Of a stretch of DNA of 64,000 nt, positions 55,032-64,000 are shown in pieces (positions within the stretch are counted from its first letter, which is position 1; each line of letters opens with the position of its first letter). Under the pieces are notes generated by a model. That model was not told where the DNA came from. It ran no database searches and was given only the letters and a program-made list of their open reading frames with translations. Source of the stretch: Axinella damicornis (lineage: Eukaryota; Porifera; Demospongiae; Axinellida; Axinellidae); assembly GCA_963931865.1 (NCBI GenBank), contig OZ007517.1, positions 9,806,038 to 9,870,037 of the forward strand, read 5' to 3'. The translations under genes were made by a program, and so were the position numbers.

Positions 55032-57397
55032 GGGGGGGGGGGACAGCTGTGGTAAAGAACACAATCACCTAGCTGCCATTGAACCACAGCTACCATAGCA
55101 CCCTGGGGAGTGAGATGTTCAACATTGCTATGAATGCAGCTGCTCCCACTCCTTCAGAAAGCGACTCAGTGCTTAGCGTCGCTCATAAACAGGCCACATA
55201 GAGACCCTCTCAGCTGTGTGTGCGTATGACGGCTAGCAGCTAGACTGTCTGTATTCTAGTTGCTCTACCATTCTGCAGCAGCTCTGAAACACTAGGGTCT
55301 CGTGTGCTGTATTCCTCTCTGCTCTGCAGCGGCGTCCTGGCTGTCAGCATCAATTTGAGGTGACCCACACCTACAGTGCAACACTGGGAAGAGGAGGAGG
55401 AGGAAGGGAGGAGGAGGAGGAGGGGGGGGGGAGGAGGTGGGGGGGGAGGAGGAGTAGGGGGAGGGGAGGAGGAGGGAGGAGGAGGGGGAGGGGAGAAGGA
55501 GGGGGAGGGGGAGGGGGAGGGGGAGGGGGAGGGGGAGGGAGGGAGAGTGGGAGGGGGAGGAGGGGGAAGGGGGAGGAGAAAAAGGAGGAGGAGGGGATAA
55601 AAGGTGATAGAGAAGAACAGCCACACATGCATAGATCTTCCAAGGATAAGATGACGGACGGATGAGTTGTCCTTACCTCCACAAAATGTCCTTGGTCTGT
55701 CCTCTCCTTCCTTCTCTCCTCGCTAGTGATGGTGTGGCAGTACATGTACATGAGTGCCCCCACTCTCCAGAACAAACACTCCAGCAGCTCATTCCCCAAG
55801 AGGGAGCGGGCCTGGGTAGACAGAGACGTACATGTCCCAACTTTTGATATAATTTTATTTGACCCCACCTTTGTTATTTTCGACCCCTCACTCTCTGCTC
55901 TGAACTTTCCTCCACCCCTAATCCCTCCCTCTGCTCCCTCTCCTCCCACCCCTCCGTCATACCCTCCTCTCAATCTACTTCTTCGTTTTCTCCCTCCTAC
56001 AGACAACTCACTGTATCTGGGGAACCACAGACCATGGCTGGAGTACACAGCATTCCTGTAATCATTAGAATGAGGACATCACAGAGGTAATGGTTTGGCA
56101 CCGAGTTCAATGTACCATTCTCTGTTTCAGATCACTCCCTGATCCCAGCTAATCACCCTCATCCCAGCTGCAGATCACCCATGATACCAGCTGCAGATCA
56201 TCCATGATCCCAGCTGCAGATCACCAGTGATCCCAGCTGGAATTCACCCCTGATCCCAGCCAGAGATCACCATTGATCCCAGCTGCAGATCACCCGTGAT
56301 CCCAGCTGGAGTTCACCTGTGATCCCAGCTGGAGATCACCCCTGATCCCAGCAGTAGATCTCTGATCCCAGCTGTAGATCGCACTTGATCCCAGCTGCAG
56401 ATCACCCTCGATCCCAGCTGCAGATCATCCATGATCCCAGCTGCAGATCACCCTTGATCCCAGCTGCGGATCACACATGATCCCAGCTGCATGATCACCC
56501 TGGATCCCAGCTGCAGATCACCCTGGATCCCAGCTGCAGATCACCCTTGATCCCAGGTGCAGGATCACCCTGGATCCCAGCTGCAGATCACCCTCGATCC
56601 TAGCTGCAGATCACCAGTGATCCCAGCTGCAGATCACCCCTGATCCCAGCTGCAGATCACCCTCGATCCTAGCTGCAGATCACCAGTGATCCCAGCTACA
56701 GATCACCTGTGATCCCAGCTGCAGCTCACCTATGATCCCAGCTGCAGATCACCCCTGATCCCAGCTGCAGATCACCAGTGATCCCAGCTGCAGGTCACCA
56801 GTGATCCCAGCTGCAGATCACCCGTGCTCCAGCTGCAGATCACCCTCATCCCAGCTGCAGATCACCTGTTCCTTAGTTAGCTACAGATCACCCTTGACCC
56901 TAGCTAAAGAATGGGACAACTGCTTTGCCTACCAATGATCGATCTAATCCTGCCCTGCGCAGTGTTGGGTGGGAATTCTTCACTCACAAGTTGACACTCT
57001 GTATGGTAAGTGGAGTCCAGGACAGACTGGAGGGGGGGGGGGGGGGGGGGAGGAGGAAGGGAGGGACGGACATGGGGAAGGATACATGTAGAAGGGAAGG
57101 GGGGAGGAAGGGAGGCAGGGACGGAGGGATGCAGGGGAGGGAGGGAGGGAGGGAGGGAGGGAGGGAGGGAGGGAGGGAGGGAGGGAGGGAGGGAGGGAGG
57201 GAGGGAGGGAGGGAGGGAGGGAGGGAGGGAGGGAGGGTGGGTGGGAGGGAGGGGAGAAGAGATTTCTAAACCCAAGACATGCACACTCAAACGGATCACG
57301 AGATCATGCCCCTACCTAAACCCACACACTGATCACCTGTGTGTAGCTCCGGAGAGGTTCCTTCATCTGCTCCTCCCAGGGCAAGGCACCCGGAGAG
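54458..57397 (-). CDS. RIMOC1: RIMOC1 (C5orf51) orthologue, Rab7 / MON1-CCZ1 regulator; first exon(s) not located
   Basis: RIMOC1 is reported to bind RAB7A and the MON1-CCZ1 exchange factor in mitophagy. Minus-strand exons: 57397-57337, 57026-56933, 56055-56012, 55811-55677, 55383-55269, 54981-54458; phases join over 973 nt (about 323 residues). Key matches to human C5orf51: RSYTQSVLDSTYHTECQLV (LYTQAILDMTYFEENKLV), LLGNELLECLFWRVGALMYM (LLGDELLECLSWRRGALLYM) and GIWSDIHMLALMYAGELCYW (GIFSDIHLLAMMYSGEMCYW). Then comes a Thr/His/Gln low-complexity stretch (HTLTLTHTQT) and a conserved C-terminal domain with DFLGKYVDAARGPL. The N-terminal ~60 residues were not found upstream of 57397. The small exon 56055-56012 is the least certain. 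Introns carry a 21-bp minisatellite and GGAGG tracts. Confidence 0.85.
55386..55590 (+). repeat. GGAGG/GGGGGA purine tract in a RIMOC1 intron
   Basis: Reads as a long polypyrimidine tract on the gene's strand, leading to the acceptor at 55384-55385. Strong quadruplex potential on the plus strand. Confidence 0.9.
56128..56895 (+). repeat. 21-bp minisatellite, about 35 copies (GATCCCAGCTGCAGATCACCC)
   Basis: Near-perfect unit GATCCCAGCTGCAGATCACC plus one base, variants at the linker (CCTT, CCTG, CAGT). Each unit contains CAGCTG and two GATC sites. Lies in the RIMOC1 intron between exons 56933 and 56055. Confidence 0.95.
57029..57258 (+). repeat. Poly(G) and (GGGA)n tract in a RIMOC1 intron
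   Basis: A 19-nt G run, then about 30 GGGA units. On the gene's strand it is a pyrimidine tract directly upstream of the exon at 57026. Confidence 0.95.
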
Positions 57398-57399
57398 CT

Positions 57400-58740
57400 A
57401 AATACAGGACAGATGGAGAGGAGGGAGGGATGGAGAGGGGAGGAGGAGGGAGAGAGGGATGGAGGGAGGGAGGAGAGAGGGATGGGGGAGGGAGGGAGGG
57501 AGGGAGGGATGGAGGGGGAGGAGGGAGGGAGGGAGGGCAGGAGGGCAGGAGGGAGGGAGTTAGGGACAGAGGGGAGAGACGTAGGAGAGAGACGGAGGGG
57601 AGGGACAGAGGGGAGGGACGTAGGGGAGGGAGGGGCACTGTTACGAGGCAAGAAGGTGTGCATTTCAAGTGTGCTCTCTCCTTAGTCTCGTTCCCACGCC
57701 GGTATTGACTGGTGAGCGGGCAGCCTCAAAGACGTTCAGCATGATTGCTACTACCCCGGTTGGCAGCTGCACCAAATCATGGATAATATAGACTACGTAA
57801 ATGCAGTTTATATTATCCATGACCAAATCAAGGAGTCCCAAGTACACACACACAGAGCAGTCTGGCCCCACGAGCCTGGGACTCTTGGTCCTAGGACGGT
57901 CAAGTTTTAGCAACTCGGTTTTGTGCCAAAATTAGCACAGTATGGAAACGATTTTCTACCAAATATGGCACATTTTGACATGCCAAGTTGGAAACAGCAC
58001 TCCTGTTCTGCAGGGTGACTGAATGCTTTTTTTTCCCCCAAAAAGTCGACCTATGAACAAAAATTGGTATTGGGAATAGAATTGGAAGAGAACGTTGCAC
58101 TAGGATTGTGCCATTGTGATCGGCATAAAAGTAGCTTTAAAATGATGCTCTTGAAATGGTTTTTAATTTCGGTCACATTTTTGTCAAAAATTGCACTCAA
58201 CCAAAGGCTATAATCCATGGTTTTTTTCCATGATTTTGGGTCAAAATTCAACCTACAGCAAAATGGACATCATTGGAATGCTCTGTTCGTGCTGATCACA
58301 ATGGTGCAAATCCCAGCTTCGTATCTCATTCCTAGCCCAAGATACCTAGCATAGTACTTAGCTGGCATAATTCCTACTCCGTATACCGGTATCCATTGCA
58401 TGTCTAAGGAAAGACATGTTGTATCCATGCATTTGAATGAGATATGAAACTGGTTATTGTGCCACTGTGATCAGCATGAAAAGAACCTTCAACTGATGTC
58501 TTAAAAATGACTTTTAATGTCGGTCACATTTTGGTCAAAAATCACACTCAACCAAAGGCTATATATCCATGGTTTTTTCATGATTTTGGGTCAAAATTCA
58601 ACCTACAGCAAAATGGACATCATTGGAATGCTCTATTCATGCTGATCACAATGGTGCAAATCCCAGCTTCATATCTCATTCCTAGCCCAAGATACCTAGT
58701 GCTATAGCATGCCTAGTCTCATTCCCAGGCCTTATATACT
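57400..58740. other. No supported exon; purine tract and duplicated repeat
   Basis: 57416-57650 is a GGGAGGGA-type purine tract. 57775-57825 has a dyad GGATAATATAGACTAC / GTTTATATTATCC. From about 58090 to 58345 a segment with AAAATTCAACCTACAGCAAA recurs at about 58440-58700 (direct duplication). RIMOC1's missing first exon should be here or beyond, but I could not identify it. Confidence 0.6.
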
Positions 58741-58785
58741 GTCAGGTTTACATGTACTGTTGATTTCACTTCGCTTTGAACATGC

Positions 58786-59230
58786 GTATTTCCGTTGATT
58801 TTCACGGAAACTGTGTTCTGCAAATATGACACTCACGCAAAGTGCCCGCAGCTTCCGGACTCCAGTGTATTACAGGCCGTACGATTTCCGTAAAGCTCCA
58901 CCACCAGGAAGTTCTTGCCGCAAAACTTGGCACGCAATACGCATGTTTGAAGCGAAGTGAAATCGACAGTATTCTGCAACTGGAAGCGATCAAAAACTGG
59001 AGGTGTAGAAGGCCTGAGAATGGGCAATGCATGCCCCCTGGACACCCTCCACAACAAGTGGCAGGGTACATGATTATAGCTTTGACTAAGATAAGACTGT
59101 CTTTTGCTGCAATGGCTTCACTGTGTATCCTGGAAATGACACGGCCTGGAATACGCTGGGGTCCAGAAGCTACGCATGCACTTGCATGAGTGCCACATTT
59201 CAGAAGGTTCCGTGAAAACCCACGGAATAC
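58786..59230. mobile_element. Inverted-repeat (foldback) element, arms about 105 bp
   Basis: Arm 58786-58890 (GTATTTCCGTTGATTTTCAC ... GGCCGTACGATTTCCG) is an inverted, diverged copy of 59129-59230. A shorter dyad TGATTTCACTTCGCTTTGAA (about 58760) faces its complement at about 58943-58970. The overlapping minus-strand frame (151 codons) is a by-product. Confidence 0.6.
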
Positions 59231-60205
59231 ACAATAATTATTTGAATGGAACTGCAATCAACTGTAAGAGGTGCTCTACCAGGAATGGAATGCTAGTTTA
59301 TTGCAGGTGTGTACTGTGTAATGTAGTTTGCGTGGGAGGATCAAAAGCACAGTGTGTACAACATTCTCCACACAGGTTCCTAGAAGGGGCTGAATGTGCT
59401 CTACCTACCTACCTAGGAAGTTGAGCAAAAGCATTCCTTACAGAGGCAAGGGCCTTCAGCAGCACCTCATCTGTAACCAAGAGAAAAGGAATTGCCAGCT
59501 CAAGGGAGGTGCAGGGCTCTCCGTGACTACACAGCTATCGCATACCCTGAGGATACTTGACCAACTGCTCTTCACAGTGCTGAAGTTGTTGCTTCAACAG
59601 ATTCTCCATTATGCTTACGTTGCACGTGTCGTCTCAATTTTTCATCAATAAATATTTTCATATTGCGGATAATTAGAGAAAGGTCTGTGGCTGCACGAAG
59701 ACATTGAAGTTCGAGTGTGAAGTCTTTCGACCGTCAAGTCGCAACAAAAAACGAATACGTGGTCCGTGAGGTCTTACCAATAGTCTCGAGAACATCGGCC
59801 GAGTTTACAGCTGTCATCTGTGAAAGTCTGAAAGGTACTTTAAGCGTCCCAGGCCAGGGATGGTGGCTATCGGCGCTTGCTGCAAGTGCATTATGTTGGC
59901 CGCTTTCCTGAATCTGTATAGATGATGTGTACCTTGTTGTCTGTGATGAAGCACAGGGGTATAAGTTCGACGGATTTGTAAATTTATACCCCTCTGCTTG
60001 CTCTATAGTTTCAGTGCCTGTTGTTCACTCCCATCCCATAAATTGTTTGTGCACTCAATTCCGAAGTTGTAGCAAACAACAGGCACTATCGAGTATCAGA
60101 AATAAGATGAATGTGGTTGGTTGTTGCGAACTTCACAGCAACTGTATTTCAGCGATTCCAGCTGCAAATTCAAAATAGCAGGTGCAACGATCCAAATTCT
60201 GCATG
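59231..60205. other. No gene seen
   Basis: Short dyads only: GGGTATAAGTT faces AAATTTATACCC (about 59948-59992), and GCCTGTTGTT faces AACAACAGGC (about 60017-60087). No exon chain or RNA gene is recognisable. Confidence 0.5.
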
Positions 60206-60214
60206 GGTCACACC

Positions 60215-60668
60215 TAGTCTAGCGGGCTAGCCCCTCCAATTTTCCCCAGCACGGATCGACTCACGTGACCGCACGGGGAAAAGGAGGGTCTAGAAACTTT
60301 GGACCACTTTGCTTGGGCTCTACTCGAAATCGGGTAGAGCCAATCAGATTGCAGCTGTCACGTGGTGATCTTTCAAATCGCTCAGTACAAGCGTTGAGGA
60401 CTGTCTGAAGTTGCCTGCGATTGCTGTTCTCCTGCACAACGACCAAACAGACAGAAGTACAAACAGCCAACGAGGTTAGCGGGCCGGAATCGACCGACTG
60501 CAGTTGCACTAATTGGAATATTATGACATAAACGGACGTGATGTAAGCTTAATTGCATTCTTTCGTACCGAGTAAAGTGGTCCAAAGTTTCTAGACCTTA
60601 CTTCTCCGCGCGCGCATACTGAAAGCGATCGAGCGCTGGAGAAAGCGAAGGGCTAGCTTGTTAGACTA
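60215..60668. mobile_element. 454-bp inverted-repeat element with exact 9-bp target duplication
   Basis: Termini TAGTCTAGCGGGCTAGCCC and (complement) TAGTCTAACAAGCTAGCCC; an inner dyad GGTCTAGAAACTTTGGACCA faces its complement near 60580. GGTCACACC occurs at 60206-60214 and 60669-60677. The TAG...CTA ends and 9-bp duplication link it to the TAGCCTCG hairpins. Confidence 0.8.
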
Positions 60669-60677
60669 GGTCACACC

Positions 60678-62558
60678 TGGGTGTGCGTTGGTCACTCGTA
60701 GCTCAAACCAGTCTCAAGAATAAACTGTTTCCTTCAAAACAGTCATTCTTCTTGCATTGCTGATGCAGAACTGGGTAGGGCCACTTCTCAGTGAGGTGGC
60801 AGAGGTCAGAAGCCAAATATAGACACCAGGGCAGTTGTAGTCAGTCCATAGCCGTAATTGGCTGGAGTTTGCAGTTTAATATGGCAGCGGTTTCCTGTCC
60901 GTGAGCCTACACAGGACGCTGAGAGCCTGTCTGAGCAGTTTACCAAAGCCTCCGTCTGTGTAGGCTGCACAAATCTCTGGTTTACAAAATATGGCTCCTC
61001 ACACTCAACATACTCTCAGCTGAGTCTGCACACTGTCAGTAGTACTTGGTAATTCGATATGAAAGTGCAAGAGCCCCAAACGCTTTGAAGTTTAGTTTCT
61101 GCTTTTGAGTGAGCCTTCTTGAGGCTAGTGTCTTATCAGTGCATCAAAGGAGTGACACTTCAAAAACACCATAGCTGTATGGCTTTGCTTGATGTATTCA
61201 TGACTGGAGGGTGATCATGTAAGAGTGCGAGCGCGTGTAACTTACGGGAAAATTCAAACCGGGCACTAAAAATAGCTATAGTGCGTCTAAATACTCCTGT
61301 AGTGATTCTTTCATCCCCATGATAATCGACTAGAGCGGCGACACCATGGTCATTATTCTGTGTTGTTGTGCACAGCTGTGTAGTTCTGAGCCAAGTGACG
61401 GCAGGAAGCGACAGCTACCGCAGAACGCTCTACGGCTGTGCTGAAGGCTAACCTAGTTAGCCTCGTACTCAGGCTGTACGAGCCTATAACCTACATGCAG
61501 TCTACTCGAACAGTCACAACAACGGTTATTGTGTGGATGTGCTTACCTGAGGCTGGAGGTGGAGGACGTCGACATCAGCCACGATCACCACATCACCGAT
61601 CACCACATCACCACCGTGGGTTATAGGTTCAAATAAGCTCAGCTGGAGCCGAATTACTAGCCACTTCGCACTTCGCTAACACGTTCACAATTACTGCCGT
61701 ACGGCTTCAGGTGCAACCGAATGTTATATAGTATTCCGCCCACACTGCAGGCGCCTATGGAAGTTACACGCTCTTACTCCCTCCAAGGGCACGATCTACT
61801 TATGTGCTCTTGACCAGGTACAAGTTGTTCCATAATAGCATTCAAGGAAGCCACACGAAAAGATTCCGATCAGACAGCTGTGATCACCATCATGTTTCGA
61901 TTGTGTAGTAATTGTGCAGAAACTCACCTTTATGGTGGAGTTGCGAGCGCTTTTTTTTTTTTGTCTTCTAACCTCATAGCTCATTGTGAGTTTGCCCAGG
62001 CAATGATCATGTGACAGTGTCCAGTCAGCAGGCAGCATGATGATGTAACACCCTCGCGTTATATACACATACTAGTGCACGTGCAATGTAGTGCAGTATG
62101 GCTGATACTGAGTGTTCCTTGTAATAATTGGCAGGCTTGAATGACAGCTGTATCTTGAAACTTTCTGTTAGTGGCTGGCCAAAACCAGTTGCTATGGCAA
62201 CAACCATGTTGACTTATTGCCTGTCATGTCATATCCTGTGAGTCAAGGGAGAATTCCACCCTTTGAAAGGCAACACACAGCTGTCACCTCCCCTGTCAGT
62301 TACCATAATATATGGAAAGGTATACAAGCCACCATTGTTTCTACGAAGATGCACAAAAAATATGCTTATATTGGGTGGAGTGGATACCACTGCTTTTGGT
62401 GGGTAGTAGGAGTTACGATCAACATGAACATGTACTTCAATCAACATTGCATATTTCGGTGAAGAAATTACTCCCATCTCTTGACCATATTCAGGCCAGT
62501 TAGAGAGATGTCCTGGTCACTCCCATTGGAAGACCACTTTCGAAATGTTTTCTTGCCG
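60678..62558. other. No gene seen
   Basis: Non-repetitive sequence with scattered partial hairpin-family ends (e.g. near 61459). Short reading frames have no recognisable motif and no splice-consistent neighbours. Confidence 0.5.
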
Positions 62559-62795
62559 TAGCCTCGTTCCCAGGCCCCGCCCAGCTTTCCGTCGCTTGCA
62601 GTGTGGTTAAGCTGGAGAGGGTCTGGTACATTTCCTCACGGGAGTGATGTGGGGTAGAACATTAATGTGGGCGTACTGCGTCTCAGAACAGCAAGAAGAG
62701 CGAAGGTACCAGGTAACATACCACATGTATCTAGCTAGCGGGGGCAACCGTCATACACACCAAGCATTGAATGTGTAGATGGTTGAACAACTTGG
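62559..62795. mobile_element. Truncated copy of the 385-bp TAGCCTCG-family element
   Basis: Begins TAGCCTCGTTCCCAGGCC. The interior (GTGGGCGTACTGCGTCTCAG, CATACCACATGTATCTAGCT) matches the reverse complement of 540-798. The far end is missing. Confidence 0.65.
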
Positions 62796-63174
62796 ACCGC
62801 TGGCATGGCATGGTCCAGTTTGTGACAGCTGTATGATGGATATGGCCACCCAAGAGCCCGATTTCCCTAAACAGACCACGACATTAAAGCCTGCCCATCC
62901 CTAGGAAGGGAAAGCTTGGTTGTGGCTGAAGACATGGCTCTGCCCTCCTGGCTAGGCTCTGGGAGAATAGCTTTCATTTTCGAAGCTTGCAGTTTTCGTA
63001 TAAGGTATAGGTGCAGGATCTTCCAGACAGACAGAAGATTCCGACTGTTGTTCACCTTGCAAACTGACTTTGTGCTTGCTAGTCGTTATTATCACTTGGG
63101 TCTTCCGTGCGAGGATAAGCACACACTCTTCCACCTGTACTCACGGAACTAGCAAAGTGCCTGGTATACAAGAA

Positions 63175-63455
63175 ACCACCGTGTAGATGCATGGCTAATG
63201 AGGTGACCAGAAAGACAAACTGAATGCCAGTACTAACCTTTACACTGACAGCTTTTCATCCCCTCCGAAGGATGCAGTGTGAACTATTTCAGGTGGAAAC
63301 ACCTAGAAGACACCTACTCATTTTGTGGGGGGTAGAGCTGAGTTGAATCCTAGGAGAGAAAGAAAATCTCGTACAGCATGGTGGGACTCGAACCAGCATG
63401 TTAGGACCAGCAGTCGAATGCACTTGGCTTTATCCATCCACTTACCCGCTTGTCC
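63175..63455 (-). mobile_element. Second copy of the tRNA-derived SINE
   Basis: Shares CATCCTTCGGAGGGGATG (minus strand) and GGTTCGAGTCCCACC-like B box (complement at about 63382-63396) with 44039-44356. Diverged head. Confidence 0.65.
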
Positions 63456-63678
63456 GGAAATCCCTCCCCTACTCTACGCATGGCGCTTCTGGTGTGTAAG
63501 CTTTTCATAACGTGTTGGCATTCCTGTTGGGAACGCAATACCCTTATGTATGTGTGTCAGAAAATCTCCAGTGACCTGCTATGTGTACATGCATAATTGT
63601 ATTGTTTACATAACCAGTTCCCCTACCAAATTAACCGAATACCAACCAACAACTGACGCATAGCAGCTGTGTGTAGAC

Positions 63679-63822
63679 CATAACCTCGTTCCCAGGCCGC
63701 ACAGCCTGGGAACAAGGCTGTATAGACCATAACCTCGTTCCCAGGCCGCACAGCCTGGGAACAAGGCTGTATAGACCATAACCTCGTTCCCAGGCCTCAC
63801 AGCCTGGGAACAAGGCTGTGTA
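63679..63822. repeat. Three tandem copies of a hairpin-family element
   Basis: TAGACCATAACCTCGTTCCC + AGGCCGCACAGCCTGGGAACAAGGCTGTA repeated three times at about 50-bp spacing. The array probably arose by tandem amplification of one inserted hairpin with its flank. Confidence 0.85.
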
Positions 63823-64000
63823 GAACCTTCCGAAGGTATGTGTAGACTATCGTATTGTTTGGATGCTGTGTGCCTTCACTAGAGCCTGACTTGCACTAGT
63901 CACCGCCCCCCTATTCAGGGATAGCCACCACAGCAGCTGAGGCTTGCTTACCACCGAGAAGGGGGCACTGAAACCAGCTAGCAAGACGTAACAGTCTCTG

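Noticed and set aside
57010..57708. 232-codon Gly/Arg/Glu frame on plus
   Set aside because: Encoded by (GGGA)n repeats antisense to RIMOC1 introns.
57665..57913. First exon of RIMOC1 (frame containing LPTGVVAIMLNVFEAARSP)
   Set aside because: Includes a palindromic segment and a hairpin-family end; no donor gives the two-base phase needed by the exon at 57397 with confidence.
58802..59257. 151-codon minus-strand frame with Cys and Trp residues
   Set aside because: Overlaps an inverted-repeat element. The two halves are mirror copies and no domain is recognisable.

Overview
The window is animal nuclear DNA. It has many short exons with GT-AG introns, dense microsatellites and minisatellites, tRNA-derived SINEs and very abundant small inverted-repeat DNA elements. 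The genes (Rab3, a DENN-protein C9orf72 orthologue, RIMOC1/C5orf51, EPHX4-type epoxide hydrolases) are metazoan families. An early-branching invertebrate such as a sponge would fit the repeat style, but the sequence alone does not prove this. All gene models were built by hand from splice sites, reading-phase continuity and recalled family motifs. No alignment was run.

Layout: 101-4963 (+) holds the C-terminal exons of an unrecognised Ser/Pro-rich protein. 13415-7357 (-) is a complete three-coding-exon Rab3 gene. 13572-18381 (+) is an EPHX4-like epoxide hydrolase (copy A) that shares a ~156-bp divergent promoter with Rab3. 20307-31863 (-) holds three further tandem EPHX4-like genes (B, C, D), each with the same ten-exon structure. 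37634-32031 (-) is a complete eleven-exon C9orf72 orthologue. 37896-42227 (+) is RRM2, the ribonucleotide reductase small subunit, divergent from C9orf72 across ~260 bp. 42636-47226 (+) is thioredoxin, directly downstream of RRM2. 54162-50345 (-) is the N-terminal part of a LAP-type leucine-rich-repeat protein with disrupted reading frames. 57397-54458 (-) is most of RIMOC1. From about 57.4 to 64 kb I see only repeats. A 200-base N gap lies at 49451-49650.

Functional links: RRM2 and thioredoxin act in one pathway, since thioredoxin can reduce ribonucleotide reductase. Rab3, C9orf72 and RIMOC1 all concern Rab GTPases and membrane traffic. The epoxide hydrolases form a tandem expansion.

Most unusual: (1) a 1,135-bp near-complete palindrome flanked by TA sits inside the last coding exon of EPHX4 copy A and creates its stop codon; (2) a family of extremely small hairpin elements, down to 40 bp, has the terminal repeat TAGCCTCGTTCCCAGGCC and 9-bp target-site duplications; (3) a three-layer nested insertion (SINE, TTAA element, hairpin element) lies at 27.65-28.5 kb; (4) a CA microsatellite forms the 3' splice site of the same exon in all four EPHX4 paralogues; (5) an acceptor-bearing repeat is triplicated in an RRM2 intron.
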